DNA of 64,000 bases from SZUA-430 sp040080835 (GCA_040080835.1 JBEBHP010000002.1:284534-348533), one strand, 5' to 3'; counted from the stretch's first letter, positions 8,529-17,631 are shown. Numbers and translations: made by a program. The notes: generated by a model not told the origin, from the sequence alone.

Positions 8529-9842
8529 CTAGGCCAGCATCGTCACCGGGTTCTCAAGATAGCCTTTGAACGCTTCGAGCCAGGTCGCCCCCAGCGCACC
8601 GTCTATGACGCGGTGGTCGCATGACATCTGCACCGTCATGATCGTTGCAACCACAATCGCCCCATTGCGCACCAGGGCCCGGGGCTCGCCAGCACCAATG
8701 GCCAGAATCGCGGCATGAGGCGGATTGATCACTGCCGTGAAATCGCGAACGCCGTACATCCCCAGATTCGAAATCGCGAACGTGCCACCTTCAAACTCCG
8801 CAGGCTTCAGCTTCTTGGCCTTCGCCCGCGCTGCAAGATCCTTCACCTCGTTCGAAATCGCTGCCAGGCTCTTCGTTTCTGCCTTGAACACGATCGGCGT
8901 GATCAGTCCAAAATCGAGAGCGACCGCAACGCCAACATCTGCGTGCTTGTGCTTGAGCAGCGCCGTATCTGTCCAGCTCGCATTCACACCCGGCACACGG
9001 ATCAGGGCAAGCGCCGCGGCCTTGACGATGAAGTCATTGACCGAGACCTTGTAGGCTCCCGGCCCTTCCGACGGCGCTTGCGCGTTGATCTGCTTGCGCA
9101 CATCCAGCAACGCATCGATCTGGCAATCAACCGTAATGTAGTAGTGCGGGATTTCGCGCTTGGACGTCGTCAGCCGCTTGGCAATCGTTTTGCGCATCGA
9201 GTCGTGCGGCACTTCCTCGTAGGATTCCTTCGGGAAGTAGAGCCGCGCATCCGGGATCGTCGCCAGGGCGGGCGCCGCCGGTGCACCAACCGCCGCAGCC
9301 CGTACGGGCGAAGCTGCAGCCATTTTTGCGGCACCGCCCTTCATCGCCGCATCGACATCGGCCTTGATCACGCGGCCATGCGGCCCTGAGCCCTGGACAA
9401 GCGTGAGTTCAACGCCACCTTGCGACGCAATCCGGCGCGCCAGGGGAGACGCGAACATTCGCGTTCCAGCGGTAACCGGCGCCGACGGAACAGCCGGTGC
9501 AGCCGCAACAGGTGCCGCAGCCGAAGGCTTTGCCGCTGCCACAGGCGGCGCAACGGGCTTCGGCACCACAGCCACTGGCTTGCCCGCTGTATAGCTCTCG
9601 CCCTCATCTCGCAGCTGCGCGATGACGGTATTCACTTTCACGCCTTCAGCGCCTTCTGCGACGAGCAGCTCGGCGATTACGCCCTCGTCAACGGCTTCGA
9701 CTTCCATCGTCGCCTTGTCGGTTTCGATTTCGGCAATCACGTCGCCCGACTTCACCTTGTCGCCGGCTTTCACGTGCCACTTCGCAAGCTTGCCCTCTTC
9801 CATGGTGGGCGACAGCGCAGGCATCAGGATCGGTGTGGTCAT
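8529..9842 (-). CDS. pdhC: Pyruvate dehydrogenase complex E2, dihydrolipoyl acetyltransferase
   Basis: A 437-residue E2 core subunit that transfers acetyl from lipoyl-lysine to CoA. One N-terminal lipoyl domain (residues 1-80) has the modified Lys in EIETDKATMEVEAVDEG. It is followed by an Ala/Pro linker (about 85-130), a peripheral-subunit binding domain (MFASPLARRIASQGGVEL, about 130-170) and a catalytic domain ending in the acetyltransferase motif CDHRVIDGA. The gene starts 4 bp after the pdhB stop, in an operon with pdhA, the MAPEG gene and pdhB. Confidence 0.96.
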   Translation of the reverse strand: MTTPILMPALSPTMEEGKLAKWHVKAGDKVKSGDVIAEIETDKATMEVEAVDEGVIAELLVAEGAEGVKVNTVIAQLRDEGESYTAGKPVAVVPKPVAPPVAAAKPSAAAPVAAAPAVPSAPVTAGTRMFASPLARRIASQGGVELTLVQGSGPHGRVIKADVDAAMKGGAAKMAAASPVRAAAVGAPAAPALATIPDARLYFPKESYEEVPHDSMRKTIAKRLTTSKREIPHYYITVDCQIDALLDVRKQINAQAPSEGPGAYKVSVNDFIVKAAALALIRVPGVNASWTDTALLKHKHADVGVAVALDFGLITPIVFKAETKSLAAISNEVKDLAARAKAKKLKPAEFEGGTFAISNLGMYGVRDFTAVINPPHAAILAIGAGEPRALVRNGAIVVATIMTVQMSCDHRVIDGALGATWLEAFKGYLENPVTMLA

Positions 9843-9845
9843 CGC

Positions 9846-11201
9846 TTAAGCCCGGTAACAGACAGCCTTCACCGCCGCGACGATTTCGTCGACAGACGGC
9901 AAGGCAAGCTTTTCAAGATTGGCGGCATAGGGCATCGGCACGTCCTTGCCCGTCACGCGCGCCGGGGGCGCATCGAGATAGTCAAAAGCCTGTTCGACCA
10001 CCTGGGTTGAGATCTCCGAGGCAATGCCGCAAACCGGCCAACTCTCTTCGACGGTCAGGATGCGGTTTGTCTTCTTCACCGATGCAATCACGGTTTCGGT
10101 ATCGAGCGGACGCAGCGACCTGAGGTCGATCAGTTCAACCGATATGCCTTCCTTTGACAGGATATCGATCGCCTGCAGCGCCATGCCGACCGTAATGGAA
10201 TAGGCAACCAGCGTGACGTCAGTTCCTTCCCGCACGACGCGCGCCTTGCCTATGGGAACGACATGGTCGTCGCCAACGGGCACTTCGAAACTGCGTCCAT
10301 AGCAGATCTCGTTTTCCAGGAAGACGACCGGGTTCGGATCGCGAATGGCTGCTTTCAACAGCCCCTTGGCATCAGCCGCAAAATAAGGCGCAACCACCCT
10401 GAGTCCCGGCACGTGCGCATACCACGAACCATAGGACTGGCTGTGCTGTGCGCCGACACGCGCGGCCGCACCGTTCGGACCGCGGAAGACGATGGGACAG
10501 CCCATCTGCCCGCCCGACATATAGAGCGTCTTGCCGGCCGAGTTGATGATCTGGTCGATGGCCTGCATTGCAAAGTTCCAGGTCATGAACTCGACGATGG
10601 GTCTCAAGCCCCCAAACGCCGCGCCAACGCCCAGGCCTGCAAAGCCCTGTTCGGTGATCGGCGTGTCGATCACGCGTGTGGGACCGAACTCGTCCAGCAA
10701 TCCCTGGCTGATCTTGTAGGCGCCTTGATACTGCCCAACCTCTTCTCCCATGAGGAACACGTTCGGATCGCGACGCATCTCCTCCGCCATCGCCTCCCGC
10801 AAGGCCTCGCGGACCGTGATCGTGTGCATTTCACGTCCAGCCGTTGATGCTTCAACGGTAGTCGGAACGACCGGCGCGACCACAGTCGCCTTTGCTACGG
10901 GAGTAGGCGCCTGCACTACTTTTGCAGTCGGTGCCGAGGCAGGTGCCGACGATTTTTCATCGTCGCCCCTCAGCACGGCGATGGGCGCGTTCACTTTCAC
11001 GCCCTCCGTTCCTTCAGCGACAAGCAGTTGGGTGACAACGCCTTCGTCGACGGCTTCCACTTCCATCGTTGCCTTGTCGGTTTCGATTTCGGCAATGACG
11101 TCGCCCGACGAAACCCTGTCGCCTTCCTTGACGTGCCACTTGGCAAGCTTTCCCTCTTCCATCGTGGGAGACAGGGCCGGCATCAGGATTTCAGTAGGCA
11201 T
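9846..11201 (-). CDS. pdhB: Pyruvate dehydrogenase E1 beta with fused lipoyl domain
   Basis: A 451-residue E1 beta subunit. Residues 1-80 are a lipoyl domain almost identical to that of E2 (LMPALSPTMEEGKLAKWHVK; EIETDKATMEVEAVDEG). After an Ala/Pro/Val linker (about 85-125) comes the transketolase-like pyrimidine-binding domain (ITVREALREAMAEEMRRDPN, then MGEEVGQYQGAYK). The fused lipoyl domain is typical of alphaproteobacterial pdhB. With pdhA it decarboxylates pyruvate and acetylates lipoate. It starts 12 bp after the MAPEG gene. Confidence 0.96.
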   Translation of the reverse strand: MPTEILMPALSPTMEEGKLAKWHVKEGDRVSSGDVIAEIETDKATMEVEAVDEGVVTQLLVAEGTEGVKVNAPIAVLRGDDEKSSAPASAPTAKVVQAPTPVAKATVVAPVVPTTVEASTAGREMHTITVREALREAMAEEMRRDPNVFLMGEEVGQYQGAYKISQGLLDEFGPTRVIDTPITEQGFAGLGVGAAFGGLRPIVEFMTWNFAMQAIDQIINSAGKTLYMSGGQMGCPIVFRGPNGAAARVGAQHSQSYGSWYAHVPGLRVVAPYFAADAKGLLKAAIRDPNPVVFLENEICYGRSFEVPVGDDHVVPIGKARVVREGTDVTLVAYSITVGMALQAIDILSKEGISVELIDLRSLRPLDTETVIASVKKTNRILTVEESWPVCGIASEISTQVVEQAFDYLDAPPARVTGKDVPMPYAANLEKLALPSVDEIVAAVKAVCYRA

Positions 11202-11213
11202 TGATAAGTCTCA

Positions 11214-11612
11214 CTAAGCAGTCGCAGTAAAGAGTGCGGCAAAAACCATGACCGTTCCAGCCATACCCACCGTCCACGCGACCGGCCTGACATAAGGCCA
11301 GCCGACGAGATAGATCACGGCATGCGCGACACGCGAATAGAAGAACAGCTGAGCGCCCCAGACAGTCATTTCAGTCGAGAGCCCCATGTGCGCAGCGATC
11401 AGCACGAGCGGCGCAAACAGGGCAAGCCCTTCACGGTGATTGTCGACGCAGCGCTTGGTTCTGGCCTGCCAGACTGAAGGCGGACCGAGGTTATCGCGCG
11501 GGCCTGCCATGGTCATGGCGCCTTGCGCCTGCGTTCCCGCGACAGCCTGGATGATGATCAGAACGAGCAACAACGCTACACTCAGCGCCAGCATAAGCAG
11601 TTCGATGGGCAT
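11214..11612 (-). CDS. MAPEG family membrane protein inside the pdh operon
   Basis: A 132-residue protein with four membrane helices. It has the MAPEG family signature around the loop between helices 1 and 2 (RDNLGPPSVWQARTKRCVDNHREGLALFAP), where the Arg/Asn/Glu residues bind glutathione in the studied members. MAPEG proteins are membrane glutathione transferases or peroxidases. It is tightly packed between pdhA (21 bp upstream) and pdhB (12 bp downstream), so it is very likely co-transcribed. The reason for its presence there is unknown. A second, distinct MAPEG gene lies at 17632-18024. Confidence 0.83.
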   Translation of the reverse strand: MPIELLMLALSVALLLVLIIIQAVAGTQAQGAMTMAGPRDNLGPPSVWQARTKRCVDNHREGLALFAPLVLIAAHMGLSTEMTVWGAQLFFYSRVAHAVIYLVGWPYVRPVAWTVGMAGTVMVFAALFTATA

Positions 11613-11633
11613 GTCTGGTCTCCTGGTTGGGGT

Positions 11634-12641
11634 TCAGTGAATGATGTCTGTCCAGAGCTCGGACGGATCGGGCTCGGGGGATGTCTGCGCCAGCTCCGCC
11701 GCGTGGTTGACAGTGTTGCGAATGTCCTTGTCGATTTCCTTGAGCGCCTCTTCGGTCGCAAACTTGTTGTCGAGGATCATCTGGCGCGCGTGGTCGATCG
11801 GGTCGTGCTTTTCGCGAACCTGGTCGACTTCCTCGCGCGTCCGGTATTTCGCAGGATCCGACATCGAGTGCCCGCGATAGCGATACGTCTTCATCTCGAG
11901 GATGAAGGGGCCCTTGCCTTCACGGCACCACTTGACCGCACGCTCGCCTGCATTCTTGACGGCAAGCACATCCATTCCATCGACTTCTTCGCCAGGAATA
12001 TTGAATGACACGCCGCGCTTGTAGAGATGCGTCTCCGAACTTGAGCGCTGCACGGACGTACCCATCGCGTATTGATTGTTCTCGATGACATAGACGACCG
12101 GAAGTTTCCAGAGCTCGGCCATGTTGAAGCTTTCGTACACCTGGCCCTGGTTCGCCGCACCGTCCCCGAAATAGGTCAGACACACACGGTCATTGCCCTT
12201 GTAACGGTTCGAGAACGCGAGCCCCGTTCCCAGCGGCACCTGCGCACCCACAATCCCGTGGCCGCCGTAGAAGTTCTTTTCGCGGCTGAACATGTGCATC
12301 GAACCGCCCTTGCCCCGCGAGTAGCCCCCGCTCCTGCCGGTCAGTTCGGCCATCACGCCTGATGGGTCCATTCCGCAGGCCAGCATGTGCCCGTGGTCGC
12401 GATAGGCGGTGATGACCTGGTCACCTTCGCCGATCGAAGCCTGCATGCCCACCACGACAGCTTCCTGCCCAATATAGAGGTGACAGAACCCACCGATCAG
12501 CCCCATGCCGTAAAGCTGGCCAGCCTTCTCTTCGAAGCGGCGGATCAGCAGCATTTCCCTGTAATAGTGGAGCAACTCGTCCTTGTTGAGCTTCGGTTTC
12601 GCAGGCGGGGCAGCGCGGCCCGCAGCGTCGGCTTTAGCCAT
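11634..12641 (-). CDS. pdhA: Pyruvate dehydrogenase E1 alpha
   Basis: A 335-residue thiamine-diphosphate enzyme subunit. The Ala/Pro/Lys-rich N-terminal tail (1-20) is followed by YREMLLIRRFEEKAGQLYGM. The ThDP motif runs from GDGAANQGQVYESFNMAELW to YVIENN, and the phosphorylation-loop equivalent YRYRGHSMSDP is present. It is the first gene of pdhA-MAPEG-pdhB-pdhC. The upstream FtsB-like gene ends 107 bp before, so a separate promoter in that gap is possible. Confidence 0.96.
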   Translation of the reverse strand: MAKADAAGRAAPPAKPKLNKDELLHYYREMLLIRRFEEKAGQLYGMGLIGGFCHLYIGQEAVVVGMQASIGEGDQVITAYRDHGHMLACGMDPSGVMAELTGRSGGYSRGKGGSMHMFSREKNFYGGHGIVGAQVPLGTGLAFSNRYKGNDRVCLTYFGDGAANQGQVYESFNMAELWKLPVVYVIENNQYAMGTSVQRSSSETHLYKRGVSFNIPGEEVDGMDVLAVKNAGERAVKWCREGKGPFILEMKTYRYRGHSMSDPAKYRTREEVDQVREKHDPIDHARQMILDNKFATEEALKEIDKDIRNTVNHAAELAQTSPEPDPSELWTDIIH

Positions 12642-12748
12642 TCGGATTTCCGTATGAGATCGAAGGTGAATTCCCTGCCGTTCCTGTAGCCTCAGGGCAC
12701 GCGGGGCGCAAGTAATGAGTACGCAATCGATGCTGCAATGCAGCAGTT

Positions 12749-13066
12749 TCAGTGCTGGTCCCTGAGGATCACCACTTCGTCAGGCTCGCTCAGGCCAAGA
12801 CGTGACCTTGCCTGTTCTTCAAGCATGTCCGGATCAACACTTTCGGGGCGAAGCAGCTTGACGTGACGCTCAAGCGCCAGACGTTCGGTACTCACTCTTG
12901 AATACTCCGCCCGCTTTGCATCAATCGCTGTCTGAAGTTTCATCCAGTGCAGCAGGCCGTGATTGCCGTAGACGGCGAAGTAGGAAAAATAAACGACAAG
13001 CGCCAGGATCAGCAGCGGAAAGCTCCAGCCACGTGCCGCTCGTCGAAGAGTCAAACCTTCACTCAT
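12749..13066 (-). CDS. FtsB/DivIC-type septum formation initiator protein
   Basis: With ATG at 13066 (MSEGLTLRRAARGWSF) the product has 105 residues: a short basic cytoplasmic tail, one membrane helix (about 15-33, PLLILALVVYFSYFAVYG), a coiled coil (about 45-70, TAIDAKRAEYSRVSTERLAL) and a C-terminal DMLEEQARSRLGLSEPDEVV motif. This is the pattern of FtsB-like divisome proteins, which bridge FtsL and FtsQ in the periplasm. The position between eno and pdhA is its standard place in Alphaproteobacteria. The frame is open 12 codons further upstream, but that start is less likely. Confidence 0.88.
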   Translation of the reverse strand: MSEGLTLRRAARGWSFPLLILALVVYFSYFAVYGNHGLLHWMKLQTAIDAKRAEYSRVSTERLALERHVKLLRPESVDPDMLEEQARSRLGLSEPDEVVILRDQH

Positions 13067-13266
13067 TCGCGCATCGGAACATGGCACCCAAGACTGGGTC
13101 AAGGAGTTTTGGGTTAAGCGGCATTAACCCGTGCATGTTTCCTGTCGGTTAGACTGCAATACGAAGCGCATCGGTCTTTGATCGGCTGGGAACACACCTC
13201 GGAAAGTCACAGCGACATCCCACTCACAAACTGATCACCGCGATTTCTTTGCCGGTTCTGATGAGA

Positions 13267-13291
13267 CAGCGAGACAAGGGGTGTCTCACTG
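13267..13291. repeat. Short hairpin repeat (CAGYGAGACA - 5 nt - TGTCTCACTG)
   Basis: The left arm CAGCGAGACA (13267-13276), a loop of five bases, and the right arm TGTCTCACTG (13282-13291) pair except for one G-T wobble. The same hairpin with the same loop size recurs at 52692-52718. Here it lies just past the prfH stop, so it could form at the 3' end of that transcript, but no T-run follows. Confidence 0.6.
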
Positions 13292-13323
13292 ACGTTGGCT
13301 GCAGCAAACCGATTCGAAAGCTC

Positions 13324-13944
13324 CTATTTCTTCAGTTTGAAATCTGCCCCCTCATACACGCGCACGGCATTCCCGCGCTCAAGTGCGTGATGCTCAGCCC
13401 ACAGCGATGCCTTGCCTTCAGCCGCTTGCACCTCGCGTCGTTCCTGAAACAAAAGCGAAAGCTTGAGCTGAGCCACCTTCTTGTTTGCCTGCTGCGAGCG
13501 CTGCTCCTGTGACACCGCAGTCAACCCGGTTGGAAGATGTATGGCCCGGACCGCACTCTCGGTCTTGTTCACGTGCTGCCCGCCCGGACCAGAAGCCCGC
13601 ATCGTCTGGTAGGTCACATCCTTCTCGTTCAGTTCAGGAATCTCCCCTGCTTCTGATATCTGGCTGACACCCACAAACCAGTTTTTCCTCTTGTGCGTCG
13701 GTCGAAAGGTGCTCGTTCCGATCCAGCGTATTGTTCCAGTTCGGGCAGCGACAAATGTCTCGGCCGCACCACCCGAAACCCTGAGCAGCACAGACGTGCA
13801 AGGCCCGGTCAGCAGTTCAACTGGTTCGCAAACGCATCCCGCCTTGAGCGCTTCCTTGCAAAACGCTGTCGAAAGCTTCCAGACAACCCATTCGCACTCC
13901 ATCGGACCCTGCCCCGCAGTGATATGCAGGATGAGGCTGTTCAT
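13324..13944 (-). CDS. prfH: Peptide chain release factor H (PrfH)
   Basis: A 206-residue class I release-factor homologue. The GGQ domain is intact: MRASGPGGQHVNKTESAVRA at about 114-133, followed by HLPTGLTAVSQEQRSQQANK. The protein is short and lacks the full stop-codon recognition domain of RF1 and RF2, which is diagnostic of PrfH. Its ATG overlaps the rtcB2 stop by 4 bp (ATGA), so the two are translationally coupled. In studied bacteria PrfH with RtcB2 rescues ribosomes whose 16S rRNA was cut in the decoding centre: PrfH releases the peptide and RtcB2 religates the RNA. That role is inferred from homology. Confidence 0.93.
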   Translation of the reverse strand: MNSLILHITAGQGPMECEWVVWKLSTAFCKEALKAGCVCEPVELLTGPCTSVLLRVSGGAAETFVAARTGTIRWIGTSTFRPTHKRKNWFVGVSQISEAGEIPELNEKDVTYQTMRASGPGGQHVNKTESAVRAIHLPTGLTAVSQEQRSQQANKKVAQLKLSLLFQERREVQAAEGKASLWAEHHALERGNAVRVYEGADFKLKK

Positions 13945-15047
13945 TCACGCCTCGTCTTGTAAGTGATGAGCGGTCGAACCGTGGCCACCACATCAATCAG
14001 GCCTGCGTGCTGCAGGTCATGAATGACCTGGTGGATCGCCTTGTACGCCTGCGGCGCCTCTTCGTAGATCAACTCCCGGTCTTCACAAATAACCCGGCTT
14101 CCAAGTTTCGTCCGCTGCAGATCAGCAATTGAAAAGCGGCGATCCAGTTTCGCCCTTGCTTCGCTGCGGCTCCACTTGCGACCCGCGCCATGCGCGAGGG
14201 ACGTCAGTGCCCGATCGCCCGCATCGAGACGCGGCTGGACAATATAAGTCAGATCGCCGCGAGATCCTGGAACAACGATGACACCTTTGTCCGCCGGCGC
14301 TGCGCCCTTGCGATGGAGCCACCCATCTGCATGCGCTGTCACACAGTTGTGGCAAATGTCCAGGGCCCGACGTCCCAACATACCAAGCCGTTCGAAAAAG
14401 CGGACAGCGATGACCTGGCGGTTCAGTACGGCCCAACCGACGGCCTGGTCATGATCCTGCAGATAGGACGCGCATCTGTCCGTGCCAGCGATGAGCGGCT
14501 GAACTGCTTGACTGTCCAGATGCCGAAGCAGGATAGCATTGCCAAGTCCCCGAGATCCACTATGCACCATCAGGTACACGTGCTCACGAGTTAGACTGAG
14601 GGCGTCAAACTTTGCCTCGTCCTCGATATCCTCCAGACAAAGAAGCTCGGCAAAGTGATTGCCGCCACCGATGCTGCCCAGGGCCTCACCCATGAGGGAT
14701 TCCGGCAGACCGGCTTCTGCGAGAACAGCTCGATAGTCACCGTCCCATGCCGCCTCAAGGCCGGTCAGCCGCTTCTCCGCGGCATCAGGTTTGAACCTCC
14801 GGAGGGTTTGATCGGTCTGCCAAAGCCCCATGCCGCATCCGATGTCGTTGCCCACAAGATGAGGATAGACATGGGTCCTCGACCAGAACGCGGCGCCTAC
14901 GGCAATACCTCGACCTGCATGCAAGTCCGGCAGACCCACAGCCCGCTCGATCCCCTCAAGTTGCGCATTCTGGTTCAACTGGTCGACCGCGCTTTGCTCA
15001 ATCCAGCTCGATGACGAAGCAATGATCTCAACGCTTGCTTTGCTCAT
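13941..15047 (-). CDS. RtcB2-type RNA ligase (RNA 3'-phosphate/5'-OH ligase)
   Basis: A 368-residue RtcB-family GTP-dependent ligase, shorter than housekeeping RtcB (about 400-480) and of the PrfH-linked subtype. Metal and guanylate motifs visible are GLPDLHAGRGIAVG, LVGNDIGCGMG (metal Asp and Cys), GGGNHFAEL, VHSGSRGLG, VPGSRGDLTY and SLAHGAGRKWSR, the His of HGAGR being the guanylylated residue. The enzyme joins 3'-phosphate and 5'-hydroxyl RNA ends. It is coupled to prfH by an ATGA overlap and starts 24 bp after the prolyl-hydroxylase gene. Confidence 0.93.
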   Translation of the reverse strand: MSKASVEIIASSSSWIEQSAVDQLNQNAQLEGIERAVGLPDLHAGRGIAVGAAFWSRTHVYPHLVGNDIGCGMGLWQTDQTLRRFKPDAAEKRLTGLEAAWDGDYRAVLAEAGLPESLMGEALGSIGGGNHFAELLCLEDIEDEAKFDALSLTREHVYLMVHSGSRGLGNAILLRHLDSQAVQPLIAGTDRCASYLQDHDQAVGWAVLNRQVIAVRFFERLGMLGRRALDICHNCVTAHADGWLHRKGAAPADKGVIVVPGSRGDLTYIVQPRLDAGDRALTSLAHGAGRKWSRSEARAKLDRRFSIADLQRTKLGSRVICEDRELIYEEAPQAYKAIHQVIHDLQHAGLIDVVATVRPLITYKTRRE

Positions 15048-15071
15048 GGCCGGTATGACACGCCAAGCACG

Positions 15072-16100
15072 CTAAAAAGCCACAGGCTTTTCGCGAAACC
15101 ACTTTGACAGCAGATACTTTGTCCCGCGCGTCACGGGATTGCCGGCATGCCGCGTGGTCGGGTCCGGCTTGCCGTCGCCATCCACGTTCCAGAACAGCAG
15201 GGCGTCGCCAGTCTTGCCGCGCCAGTTCAATTTGTTCGACAGGAAATGCGTTTCGCCACCATCAAAGTCATCGTTAAGGCTGACGAGAAGTGTTGCGATC
15301 CGCTGGCCGGCGCTTCCAAACTGCGATGAGGCCCCCGCTGTCGGGTCAAGAAAATCAAAGTGTGGCCTGTACTGCTCACCGACCTCGTACATCAGTACGC
15401 CCAGCATCTCGCCTTGCTCAAGGCTCAGGCCCGCGGCATCCGAGAGCCGCTGGTTGATCAGGTGCATCACAAGGTCCTGCTGGAAGGGATGAACTGTTGC
15501 AGTCTTTGATGTGCGAAGTGTGCTGCGAAAGGTTTGGCCGGTCTGTGGATCGATGACATAGGACGGGTGCTGGTACGGTGTAACGGCCTCAACCAGGTGA
15601 TGGCACTCGTCCGGTGTCAGCAACTGATCCATTCGCCAAGCATTGGGAGCCCTTGACAATTCAGACTTCGGCGGGATTGGCTTGCTGAATGAGCCCTGCT
15701 CGATCAACCGCAACTGTGCGATCGAAGCAGTGTCCCCATCACCAGCTGCACGTCGCAACAGCATGATCGCATCGGACATGCTTGCCGTCCGCTCTATGCC
15801 CAGCGCTGTCAGGACGGCAAGCGTTCGGAGCGCGGCCATTCCACCGCGGTCCGCCGTTTCGCGCAGCATCTCGACTGCCAGTTTGGTGTTGCGCGGCCCG
15901 TCCACACCGTCGAGGAACAGACACGCACGCGTGTATTGTGCTTCAAGATCGCCACCTGAAGCCGCCTTTGCGAGCCAGACACGCGACTCTTCCTTGCGCC
16001 CCATGCGCCCAAGCAGTGCCGACAATGTGTATTGGGCTCGCACGTCCCCCGCCTGTGCGTGTTTCTCAAGCTCTGCCATCGAATGGGGAGGGATTGCCAT
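15072..16100 (-). CDS. Sel1-repeat plus prolyl 4-hydroxylase-type 2OG-Fe(II) dioxygenase
   Basis: A 342-residue fusion. Residues about 1-125 are Sel1/TPR-like helices (AELEKHAQAGDVRAQYTLSA, then SRVWLAKAASGGDLEAQYTR and further units). From about 150 to the end it is a prolyl 4-hydroxylase alpha-type domain: Fe ligands in RPHFDF (His-x-Asp), GGETHF, and the distal His with the 2-oxoglutarate-binding Lys in TRHAGNPVTRGTKYLLSKW. Such enzymes hydroxylate prolines in proteins; a bacterial homologue is known to act on EF-Tu. The gene starts 3 bp after the eno stop and is followed 24 bp later by rtcB2, so it bridges these genes in one likely transcript. Confidence 0.88.
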   Translation of the reverse strand: MAIPPHSMAELEKHAQAGDVRAQYTLSALLGRMGRKEESRVWLAKAASGGDLEAQYTRACLFLDGVDGPRNTKLAVEMLRETADRGGMAALRTLAVLTALGIERTASMSDAIMLLRRAAGDGDTASIAQLRLIEQGSFSKPIPPKSELSRAPNAWRMDQLLTPDECHHLVEAVTPYQHPSYVIDPQTGQTFRSTLRTSKTATVHPFQQDLVMHLINQRLSDAAGLSLEQGEMLGVLMYEVGEQYRPHFDFLDPTAGASSQFGSAGQRIATLLVSLNDDFDGGETHFLSNKLNWRGKTGDALLFWNVDGDGKPDPTTRHAGNPVTRGTKYLLSKWFREKPVAF

Positions 16101-16103
16101 GGA

Positions 16104-17372
16104 TCAGCGGAACTCCGAACCAGCGTAGATTGCAGTGTCCCCAAGCATCTCCTCGATGCGCAAAAGCTGGTTGTACTTTGCAAGCCGGTCAGAACGCGAC
16201 GCCGACCCCGTCTTGATGCGTCCGCAATTTGTGGCCACGGCAAGATCGGCAATGGTCGTGTCTTCGGTTTCACCTGAGCGATGCGACATCACGGCCTTGT
16301 AACCGGCCTTGTGCGCGATCTCCACGGCTTCAAGTGTTTCCGAAAGCGTTCCGATCTGGTTGACCTTGATCAGGATTGCATTGGCGACGCGCTTCTGGAT
16401 GCCCTCGCGCAGGCGGGCAGAATTCGTGACAAACAGGTCGTCTCCAACGAGCTGGACCTTCGCGCCGATTGCATTGGTCAATTCCTTCCAGCCATCCCAG
16501 TCGTCTTCCGCCATGCCGTCCTCGATTGAGATGATCGGATATCGTTTGCAAAGCTCCTCGTAGAATTTCACCATGCCGGCCGGATCGAGGCTCTTGCCCT
16601 CGCCTTCCAGTTCGTAGCGACCTTTCTTGAAAAACTCGGTCGACGCCGGATCCAGGGCCAGCTTTACGTGCTCGCCCGGACGGTAGCCCGCAGCTTCAAC
16701 TGCACGCATGACAAAGCTCAGCGCTTCATCGGCTGATTTCAGGTTTGGAGCAAATCCGCCCTCGTCGCCAACATTGGTATTGTGTCCCGCATCCTTGAGC
16801 GACTTCTTCAGGGCGTGAAATACTTCCGCACCCATTCTCAACGCTTCCCGGAATGTGGGCGCGCCCACGGGAAGGATCATGAATTCCTGGAAGTCGATCG
16901 GATTGTCCGCGTGGGCGCCTCCATTGATGATGTTCATGAACGGCACCGGCAGGACATGCGCCTGCGTCCCGCCCACATAACGGTAAAGCTTTTGCCCGCG
17001 CGCATGGGCGGCTGCGTGCGCTGCAGCCAGCGAAACGCCAAGAATTGCGTTCGCACCCAGCCTGCCCTTGTTTGGCGTTCCATCAAGTGCGATCAGTGAC
17101 TGGTCGATGTGCAACTGCTCTTCGGCTTCAAACCCGGATATCGCATCAAAGATCTCGCCGTTGACAGAAGCGACTGCATTTTCAACTCCCTTGCCACCAT
17201 AGCGTTTGCCGCCATCGCGCCGTTCAACCGCTTCATGCGCGCCAGTTGAGGCACCCGACGGAACCGCCGCGCGTCCAACACTGCCATTTTCCAGCTCGAT
17301 TTCGACCTCGACAGTCGGGTTTCCACGGCTGTCCAGGATTTCGCGTCCGCGAATATCAATAATTGCAGTCAT
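16104..17372 (-). CDS. eno: Enolase
   Basis: A 422-residue enolase converting 2-phosphoglycerate to phosphoenolpyruvate. Diagnostic segments are REILDSRGNPTVEVEIEL at the N terminus, PSGASTGAHEA (mobile loop), SIEDGMAEDDWDGW, LVGDDLFVTN (metal Asp), LIKVNQIGTLSET (catalytic Lys) and MSHRSGETEDTTIADLAV. ATG at 17372 starts the conserved MTAIIDIRG; the open frame extends upstream to 17474 without similarity. It heads the run eno-P4H-rtcB2-prfH. Confidence 0.97.
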   Translation of the reverse strand: MTAIIDIRGREILDSRGNPTVEVEIELENGSVGRAAVPSGASTGAHEAVERRDGGKRYGGKGVENAVASVNGEIFDAISGFEAEEQLHIDQSLIALDGTPNKGRLGANAILGVSLAAAHAAAHARGQKLYRYVGGTQAHVLPVPFMNIINGGAHADNPIDFQEFMILPVGAPTFREALRMGAEVFHALKKSLKDAGHNTNVGDEGGFAPNLKSADEALSFVMRAVEAAGYRPGEHVKLALDPASTEFFKKGRYELEGEGKSLDPAGMVKFYEELCKRYPIISIEDGMAEDDWDGWKELTNAIGAKVQLVGDDLFVTNSARLREGIQKRVANAILIKVNQIGTLSETLEAVEIAHKAGYKAVMSHRSGETEDTTIADLAVATNCGRIKTGSASRSDRLAKYNQLLRIEEMLGDTAIYAGSEFR

Positions 17373-17631
17373 CTTGGGTTTGCATTCCTGTGGGTTGAAC
17401 GACAGTTTCATAGCGAAACACCCGAAAGTGTTAAAGTCAAAACCGCTCGCTACACGCGCAATTAGACATTGCAACGCTTCGGATTGTTGATCTGTCTGGC
17501 GATTTTAGGGCAGGACTGGCAAGCTTGCCTCTTCAAATCCGGCCTTGCACGACTAGCCTTGGCAAATCGAGTCGCAAACAGGCATCGGATCTCGAATGCT
17601 GTTAGCGGAAAACATCAGAAGGAAGTTACCA

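Noticed and set aside
8715..9389. Plus-strand open frame of 224 codons within pdhC
   Set aside because: Antisense to a clear E2 gene; Arg-rich sequence with no fold signals.
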